NCBI GenBank assembly: GCA_945957075.1
Contig: CAMFJP010000032.1
Location: 1-11,462 of the forward strand
Direction: 5' to 3'
Length of the DNA stretch: 11,462 bases
DNA from: an uncultured Chlamydiae bacterium
Lineage (GTDB): Bacteria; Chlamydiota; Chlamydiia; Chlamydiales; Rhabdochlamydiaceae
Of the stretch, positions 7,373 through 11,462 are shown one piece after another; positions within the stretch are counted from its first letter, which is position 1; each line of letters starts with the position of its first letter. The position numbers were made by a program, and so were the translations under genes. The notes beneath the pieces were generated by a model. That model saw only the letters and a list, made by a program, of their open reading frames with translations, did no database searches and was not told the DNA's origin.

Positions 7373-7446
7373 GAGATGTCCAATCCCTTGTTTTCAGATA
7401 AACAAAGGCTTTACTTTCAAGGGCAAGTGATAAAGATAAACAAAGC

Positions 7447-7468
7447 TTTACGCACTTTTTACGCACTT
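7447..7468 (+). repeat. Tandem 11-mer pair, TTTACGCACTT x2
   Basis: TTTACGCACTT occurs twice back to back (7447-7457, 7458-7468). A matching inverted pair lies at 7580-7601. Spacing of one helical turn and position 200 bp from the tRNA att repeat recall arm-type recombinase sites or iterons. The 7373-7663 spacer otherwise contains only a 70-codon open frame (7376-7588, + strand) that overlaps these repeats and resembles no family I know. Confidence 0.6.
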
Positions 7469-7579
7469 GAAGAAAGTTTTGATAGAAATTTGGAGGATTT
7501 ATGCTGGTTGGATGCAAAGAGGAAACGACTAGCCGATTGGCTAATCTTTGTTGCCAATTGCTGCACTCTCTTTTGGTTG

Positions 7580-7601
7580 AGTGCGTAAAATCTGCGTAAA
7601 A
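7580..7601 (-). repeat. Inverted tandem 11-mer pair (AGTGCGTAAAA, TCTGCGTAAAA)
   Basis: Read on the - strand these are TTTTACGCAGA and TTTTACGCACT, the same unit as at 7447-7468 but in the opposite direction. A further TTGCGTAA lies at 7619-7626. Four to five copies within 180 bp, arranged as inverted pairs beside the att repeat, suggest binding sites for the lost integrase or a regulator. Confidence 0.5.
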
Positions 7602-7663
7602 GAAGGTTTCCGCATTAGTTGCGTAATGAACGAAAACCAGCTTTTGTATAGGTGTGGAAGGTT

Positions 7664-7737
<74 letters not shown>

Positions 7738-7748
7738 TTTAGCGAGAT

Positions 7749-7778
7749 ATGTTAGCGAAGAGGGAGGTGTAGGGTCAA
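7749..7778 (-). promoter_or_regulatory. Candidate sigma-70-type promoter for the tRNA
   Basis: On the - strand, TTGACC (7773-7778) and TAACAT (7749-7754) are separated by 18 bp. The -10 lies 11 nt from the tRNA 5' end, a normal distance for a start just before the tRNA. The -35 matches five of six consensus bases and the -10 four of six. Not tested. Confidence 0.45.
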
Positions 7779-7790
7779 GATAAAAAAATT

Positions 7791-7820
7791 TTGCTCTTAA
7801 TATTGCAAGGGATGTATAAG
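7791..7820 (+). promoter_or_regulatory. Candidate promoter for the DUF1207 gene
   Basis: TTGCTC (7791-7796) and TATAAG (7815-7820) are 18 bp apart. A start about seven bases later would fall immediately before the ribosome-binding site AGGAGGTG (7828-7835) of the gene starting at 7842. The very short leader makes this tentative. Confidence 0.3.
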
Positions 7821-7841
7821 CTCGGAGAGGAGGTGTTGTCC

Positions 7842-9014
7842 ATGCGTACTGCAAGAGCTGTGCTGTTGGGGGGTTGTATTATATGCGCTGAGGTTATGGC
7901 CGTAGGTCAGGTGCTAACGCGTGCTGACAATTTGCCCATTGAAAGTTTTGCTGATGCAACAGATCCTTATCTTGAAGGGTATATTCAAGCACTTGTAGAT
8001 ATGCACTTTTACGAGTATAGAGTGATTGTGCGCGTAAAAAATCATAATGTCTATTTGGCGCATCTTCCAAAAAACGAACTGGTTTCCAATAGTATTATTT
8101 CTTTTGTTAGAGATTTGCCGGGCGTGGTTTCTGTGCATGTGCAAGATGTGACAAAAGAGGAGCTTGCTGCCCGGGAAAAATACGTTGAACAGCCGCGTGT
8201 GAATGGGATTTGGTTTCCTCAGTCAACGGTTCTTTTTCAGCCTCTTGTTGCTGATCCAAGAGAGCCTACCTATTCTGGAGCGCTGCGTGTTGGTGATTGT
8301 GTTGTGGGCAGTCCTGCAGCTGCTGTGTCTTTGGGGGATAATTTTCCTATTTTTCGTTGGAGAGATGTGTGGAAGTGGCATGGGGATTTGCAGATAGGGA
8401 TTGATGCTGGCGTGTGGACGGTATTTAATTTCCATGATATTCCTAAAAATGATAACGGAGATCTTTGCGAACTTGTGAATGCAGATTATTTTGCCGGTAT
8501 TCCTTTAACTTATGCTGTTGATCTTTGGTCCTTTCGTCTAAGGGTCTATCATATATCTAGTCATCTTGGTGATGAGTGTATGGTAAATCACCGTAAGTAT
8601 GTTTCGCATCGCAAGAATCCTAGTTTTGAAGCTGTTGATTTTTTTGCTTCATATCAGTTTTCGAAGCATTTAAGGGGGTATGGAGGCGCTGGAGTTATTT
8701 TTCATAGTGACAAGTCATTTCCTTTGAAACCGCTTTATGTAGAGTATGGGGCAGAGCTGCGTCTTTTTGGAAAAAAGCTATACTATCACAAGTTGTATGG
8801 CACGCCGTTTTTTGCAATGCATTTAGAGAACTGGGAGCAACACCACTGGGCGCTCGATGTGACATATAAGTTGGGCTATGAGGTTAGTAAGTTGCAGGGT
8901 GTGGGTCGTAAGATGCGCGCCTACGTAGATTACCATCAAGGGTTCTCGTATGAGGGGCAGTTTTTTAATAGGCGCGTCAAATATGGAGAGCTTGGCTTTT
9001 CTTGGGGTTTTTAA
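7842..9014 (+). CDS. DUF1207 outer-membrane protein with N-terminal BON-like domain
   Basis: I place the start at ATG 7842, eight bases after a strong AGGAGG ribosome-binding site; the frame opens earlier at a TTG but without one. The 390-residue product begins with a signal peptide (MRTARAVLLGGCIICAEVMA) probably cut near AEVMA. Residues about 43-103 look like a BON domain: VIVRVKNHNVYLAHLP...FVRDLPGVVSVHV. From about 122 the DUF1207 signature FPQSTVLFQPLVADPREP appears, followed by a beta-barrel-like region rich in aromatic, alternating strands and ending in LGFSWGF with a terminal Phe. BON domains bind phospholipid or peptidoglycan; DUF1207 has no assigned function. The protein is probably an outer-membrane barrel with a periplasmic lobe. 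Its stop shares bases with the stop of the convergent neighbour. DUF1207 proteins are known from amoeba-associated chlamydiae, which supports the taxonomic guess. Confidence 0.85.
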   Translation: MRTARAVLLGGCIICAEVMAVGQVLTRADNLPIESFADATDPYLEGYIQALVDMHFYEYRVIVRVKNHNVYLAHLPKNELVSNSIISFVRDLPGVVSVHVQDVTKEELAAREKYVEQPRVNGIWFPQSTVLFQPLVADPREPTYSGALRVGDCVVGSPAAAVSLGDNFPIFRWRDVWKWHGDLQIGIDAGVWTVFNFHDIPKNDNGDLCELVNADYFAGIPLTYAVDLWSFRLRVYHISSHLGDECMVNHRKYVSHRKNPSFEAVDFFASYQFSKHLRGYGGAGVIFHSDKSFPLKPLYVEYGAELRLFGKKLYYHKLYGTPFFAMHLENWEQHHWALDVTYKLGYEVSKLQGVGRKMRAYVDYHQGFSYEGQFFNRRVKYGELGFSWGF

Positions 9015-9550
9015 ACGCGCATGGCGTTGGCCCTAGCTTCCAAAATAGTGCGAATGAGATTTGCCTGCGTGTCTTTTGCTCTTGAGCACATCTCTTCTTG
9101 TTGTTTTGCAGCTGGAAGGTTACCGCTAAGAACGACTTGTCTTTGACCGTCTATGATCACCTCTTCTCCGCGGACAACTGTTGAAACCATGCCGGCTGCT
9201 TGAGAGGCAAATTCTCCAATTGGCTTTAGGTTTGCTGCGGTTAAAGCGCCACCAAGCACGCCGCCACATAAGCTAAGTAGTGCAGAGCCATTGTTGCAAT
9301 GCTGTTTGCGTCTTGTATCTTCTTTGTAAGATAAAAGCGCCGCGCCTTCATCTTGTTTTGCGGAAAAGATGTGTTTGGATAGGCACTGGCTATAGCGTTG
9401 AAGAAGCTCAAGCAGGCGCTCGATTGGGGTGCAGGAGAGCTCTTCTGAGATAGTGTCTTCTGTTTTATTAATGGGGCGCGTAAAAGTGTGCCCTTTTTCT
9501 TGGTGTATGGAGACTTGATTGGAAGCTACTGGACTGATAGGGTCTATCAT
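9011..9550 (-). CDS. Small hydrophobic-core protein, possible T3SS translocator (EspB/SseD-like position)
   Basis: The 179-residue protein has no signal peptide. It has a polar N-terminal 85 residues with a leucine-rich helix (PIERLLELLQRYSQCLSKHI) and then a small-residue-rich hydrophobic stretch (88-127, ALLSLCGGVLGGALTAANL...AAGMVSTVV). An amphipathic C-terminal helix ends in NLIRTILEARANAMRV. One membrane-inserting stretch between polar, helical ends, with no export signal, is the layout of small type III translocators. Start ATG 9550 follows AGGAG with good spacing, 13 nt after the stop of the upstream gene, so it is the last gene of that operon. No specific motif fixes the family, so the call rests on layout and position. 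Its terminal stop lies within the TTAA shared with the DUF1207 gene. Confidence 0.5.
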   Translation of the reverse strand: MIDPISPVASNQVSIHQEKGHTFTRPINKTEDTISEELSCTPIERLLELLQRYSQCLSKHIFSAKQDEGAALLSYKEDTRRKQHCNNGSALLSLCGGVLGGALTAANLKPIGEFASQAAGMVSTVVRGEEVIIDGQRQVVLSGNLPAAKQQEEMCSRAKDTQANLIRTILEARANAMRV

Positions 9551-9563
9551 AAATATCTCCTGT

Positions 9564-10439
9564 TTATACCATGATGTCTTTTGTTGCGGCGTTTAGAGAT
9601 TGCATTAGTGTCGATGCCGCTTGGGTGGCTCTACTGCTTTCATCTAACATGACTTTTAAATCACGTATTTGGTTTTCGATTCGGTTGTGGCAGGTTAGGG
9701 TGAGTTGTTCTATATCCACCATATTGCCATTTAAACGTTCGATGTCTGCTTGGGTGATTCCTTGGCCTGCCATCGAAAGGCCTTTTGCAATGTTTGTTGC
9801 TGTATTGGCGATGTCAATGGCTTTGCTGCCAAGAGCTGCCATGCCAATACTGTTAGAGATTCCGTAGATTCCAAGTCCTCCGCTAACAACTTGCGCGCAG
9901 AGAGGAAATAGGCTTTTATAAAAAGCGCATTTTTCGGGGTCATTTGGAGCGCAGCGATAGGCTAAAGCATCTATAGCTCCTGTAGTTGAACAGGCGAGCG
10001 TAGCAATAGATAGGATCCCTGAAGCGACAAGGCCAACTCCCATTGGAATTCCAGCGCCTGAGCTGACCATAGAAGTGCCTATTACTATAAATGTTGCGCT
10101 GGAGATACAAGTTCCAACATGGCTGATGATGTTCCACATCTCGTTTTGGTTTTTTTTCCCTGCTACATCTTCTATGTAAACTGTTCTTTTTTTTTGAATT
10201 TCTTCTGCAGTATGTATATAATCTTCGAGTTGTCTTGCAGAGAGCTCTTGGTTTGTATTTGAACAGCTATGTAACCTGTCTAGGTTGTTAATAAATTTAT
10301 AGACAGGGGATCTTGCGACTGGAGTTGCAGTAGAAGGAGAGAGCGTGCTTTGTGTGTATCCTGCAATACGTGGGGGGTCATACCATAGGGCAAAAGGCGT
10401 CTCTGAGGATGTAACTTTGCTAACTGCAGATACGCTCAT
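9564..10439 (-). CDS. Translocator-like protein with hydrophobic hairpin (EspD/SseC/CopB-like)
   Basis: The 291-residue product lacks a signal peptide. A polar N-terminal 100 residues (Ser/Thr-rich to about 45, then helical) leads to hydrophobic segments near 103-128 and 132-152 separated only by SSGAG, a membrane hairpin. A third lies near 177-205 (LFPLCAQVVSGGLGIYGISNSIGMAAL). The C-terminal 90 residues form long amphipathic helices (MVDIEQLTLTCHNRIENQIRDL..., then ATQAASTLMQSLNAATKDIMV). This matches hydrophobic type III translocon subunits that insert into the host membrane, but EspD (about 380) and SseC/CopB (over 450) are longer. The gene starts 8 nt after the previous stop, and the GGAGGA coding the end of that gene is the nearest ribosome-binding-like stretch, which suggests coupled translation. 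Assignment is structural, not by a diagnostic motif. Confidence 0.55.
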   Translation of the reverse strand: MSVSAVSKVTSSETPFALWYDPPRIAGYTQSTLSPSTATPVARSPVYKFINNLDRLHSCSNTNQELSARQLEDYIHTAEEIQKKRTVYIEDVAGKKNQNEMWNIISHVGTCISSATFIVIGTSMVSSGAGIPMGVGLVASGILSIATLACSTTGAIDALAYRCAPNDPEKCAFYKSLFPLCAQVVSGGLGIYGISNSIGMAALGSKAIDIANTATNIAKGLSMAGQGITQADIERLNGNMVDIEQLTLTCHNRIENQIRDLKVMLDESSRATQAASTLMQSLNAATKDIMV

Positions 10440-10447
10440 ACCGAGTG

Positions 10448-10927
10448 TTAGACTCTTCCTCCATTTAAATTGCGCACGAGATTGCTTTTATGCGCTGAGT
10501 CCTCTCGCATCGTTTGTCTTGTGATTTGTAGCATTTCAAAAAGACGCTGAAGGGTGTATTGTAATTCAAGAGTTTTGTGGGAGATTTTTGAAGAGAGTTC
10601 GTTTACATAGACGCCCAGAGTTTCTTTCAATGAGTTGAAGGAATCCTTAGACCAGCTATATATATTTTTAGGAATAAGCTGGTCGTTATAAGAAGCAACA
10701 AGGTCTACAAGAGCTTTTAATTGGTTGTCTTGACTTAAGTCAACTTTGCCAGTTTTAGGATCGCGCTTGTTTTGCATGGCAGCAACTAGCTTATGAATAT
10801 TTTCTACCTGTTCAATCCAAGCTTCTGATTGATCGTTGTAACGGTCGGCTTTTTGCATGTGTAGGGTTTCTGCATGCATATATAGTGTCACAAATTGGGA
10901 GCCTATATTATGACCATAACTTTCCAT
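10448..10927 (-). CDS. EspA/SseB-like helical protein (T3SS filament-type)
   Basis: The 159-residue, cysteine-free, signal-less protein is helical throughout. The C-terminal helix LSSKISHKTLELQYTLQRLFEMLQITRQTM...SNLVRNL has the same arrangement as the end of EspA (LEIQ..SNTLNLLTSARSDM). In EspA and SseB this helix builds the coiled-coil filament that extends the type III needle. Family members are about 190-200 residues, so this one is somewhat short. Start ATG 10927 is preceded by AAGGTG at normal spacing. It is the first gene of three closely spaced ones (gaps of 8 and 13 nt), followed by translocator-like proteins, which mirrors espA-espD-espB and sseB-sseC-sseD order. A tip-protein (IpaD/LcrV) role is less likely for lack of length. 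Moderate confidence from pattern matching alone. Confidence 0.55.
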   Translation of the reverse strand: MESYGHNIGSQFVTLYMHAETLHMQKADRYNDQSEAWIEQVENIHKLVAAMQNKRDPKTGKVDLSQDNQLKALVDLVASYNDQLIPKNIYSWSKDSFNSLKETLGVYVNELSSKISHKTLELQYTLQRLFEMLQITRQTMREDSAHKSNLVRNLNGGRV

Positions 10928-10959
10928 GAGATCACCTTAATTGAATAGGTTGCTTCGCG

Positions 10960-10989
10960 ATTCTAAAGGAGGCGGATGTTTTTCTGCAA
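10960..10989 (-). promoter_or_regulatory. Candidate promoter for the EspA-like operon
   Basis: On the - strand TTGCAG (10984-10989) and TAGAAT (10960-10965) are 18 bp apart, 33 nt ahead of ATG 10927. The -10 matches five of six consensus bases and the -35 only three. It sits between the repeat at 11005-11044 and the operon start, so the operon could be transcribed apart from the upstream membrane-protein gene. Confidence 0.3.
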
Positions 10990-11004
10990 GATCTACGGGG
11001 GCAG

Positions 11005-11044
11005 CTTATACCAAATGGTATTATTTGCTGCGTTCGGTATTACT
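11005..11044 (-). repeat. Short diverged copy of the 2491-2576 repeat
   Basis: Read on the - strand, 11044 to 11021 matches 2491-2514 at 21 of 24 positions, starting with the shared AGTAATACC. Bases 11015 to 11005 match the other end, TTTGGTATAAG (2566-2576), exactly. The middle of the palindrome is absent, leaving the small hairpin ATACCA..TGGTAT (11009-11022). The repeat supplies the last codons and the TAA of the gene ending at 11021. Confidence 0.65.
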
Positions 11045-11347
11045 CGTAAGGTATGCCTTTGCAATTTCTGCTATAATATCTGCTACAAGTGTTAGAGGGC
11101 CAAATAGGGCAGTTGCAAAGCCGCGTATTACCATGTTTGAGCATAGAGCTTTATTTTCTGTTGATGTATTCATGTATGCGCCAAGAATGATAAGAGCAAT
11201 TCCAGTAATTATATTAGCTCCTGGAATATAACCGATCCATCTTAGGACGCCAGGTAAAAGGGTTTGTCCAGGTTTTGGCATTATGATTCCCAGAAGGGGA
11301 AAAGGTCCGCTGTTGACATTCATGATATGTGTAAGAACAGGGGTCAT
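11021..11347 (-). CDS. Small two-segment membrane protein, chlamydia-type family of unknown role
   Basis: I choose ATG 11347 (108 residues) because AAGGA stands at 11354-11358 with ideal spacing. The frame also opens at TTG 11401 and ATG 11389, neither with a ribosome-binding site, and a candidate promoter lies across that stretch. Two hydrophobic segments are predicted: IPGANIITGIALIILGAYM (about 40-58) and GFATALFGPLTLVADIIAEIA (about 73-93). The pattern RWIGYIPGANIITGI...RGFATALFGP resembles small membrane proteins, often in paralogous families, that recur in chlamydial genomes; no function is known to me. The last residues (SNTERSK) are encoded by the short palindromic repeat, so the native C-terminus may have been replaced. 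It lies 93 nt upstream of the EspA-like operon in the same direction. An inclusion-membrane role would be a guess. Confidence 0.6.
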   Translation of the reverse strand: MTPVLTHIMNVNSGPFPLLGIIMPKPGQTLLPGVLRWIGYIPGANIITGIALIILGAYMNTSTENKALCSNMVIRGFATALFGPLTLVADIIAEIAKAYLTSNTERSK

Positions 11348-11371
11348 ATAGATTCCTTGGTTTTTGTCGAA

Positions 11372-11401
11372 ATTGTAATCGATGCGCATGTTTAATAACA
11401 A
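11372..11401 (-). promoter_or_regulatory. Candidate promoter for the small membrane protein gene
   Basis: On the - strand TTGTTA (11396-11401) and TACAAT (11372-11377) are 18 bp apart. The expected start would leave a leader of about 18-20 nt carrying the AAGGA site before ATG 11347. This agrees with the choice of the internal ATG as start. The remaining 61 bases to the window end show no feature. Confidence 0.35.
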
Positions 11402-11462
11402 GATTTTGTAAAGAAATGTATTATGCCAAAACGCATAAAAAACACGACATTAGACGCAGCCA

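Noticed and set aside
7376..7588. 70-codon + strand frame as a gene
   Set aside because: It contains the tandem 11-mers, runs against the island genes, has no good ribosome-binding site and no recognised family. A decayed gene cannot be excluded.
7447..7601. CRISPR array
   Set aside because: Units are only 11 nt, directly abutting without spacers, and inverted between pairs.
7791..7841. TTG 7791 as start of the DUF1207 protein
   Set aside because: ATG 7842 has AGGAGGTG at correct spacing and opens directly with a signal peptide.
7866..7877. Lipobox LLGGC in the DUF1207 signal peptide
   Set aside because: The cysteine falls at residue 12, leaving too short a hydrophobic core; the hydrophobic run continues past it to AEVMA.

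Overview
The window looks like one end of an assembled contig from a host-associated, AT-leaning bacterium. An environmental chlamydia (Parachlamydia/Simkania/Rhabdochlamydia-like) fits best. The clues are a large surface autotransporter with chlamydia-style GGAI repeats, a BON+DUF1207 outer-membrane protein of the kind found in amoeba-associated chlamydiae, a small type III secretion translocator-like operon (EspA/SseB-like first), and a small two-segment membrane protein of a type common in chlamydiae. This placement is inferred from gene content only. The first 14 bases are not genomic: they match the Tn5 mosaic end used in Nextera libraries.

Layout: (1) 15-2375, + strand, the 3' part of an autotransporter cut by the contig end. 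(2) 2491-2576, a long near-perfect palindrome between convergent genes. A shorter diverged relative lies at 11005-11044. (3) 2599-3132, - strand, a membrane-anchored HIT protein. (4) 3250-7710, a 4.4-kb accessory block bracketed by a 48-bp direct repeat that is the 3' half of the tRNA(CAU) gene at 7664-7737. This is the geometry of an element integrated into a tRNA 3' end. All its genes are on the - strand: a YkoF-like protein, an NTF2/SnoaL-like protein, a NUDIX hydrolase, an orphan coding-like tail, an Ada-type DNA alkylation-response protein, and two decayed genes fused by a deletion (PEP mutase/isocitrate lyase family and DUF1016/PDDEXK nuclease). No integrase is present. Two inverted pairs of tandem 11-mers beside the tRNA could be old recombinase arm sites. 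(5) 7842-9014, + strand, the DUF1207 outer-membrane protein. (6) 9011-11347, - strand, a four-gene cluster: small membrane protein, EspA/SseB-like helical protein, two-hydrophobic-region translocator-like protein, and a small hydrophobic-core protein.

The most interesting parts are the compact filament/translocon-like operon, whose gene order recalls espA-espD-espB and sseB-sseC-sseD but whose products are unusually short, and the tRNA-bounded island that is visibly eroding. Family assignments come from motifs and length recognised by eye; no database search was run.
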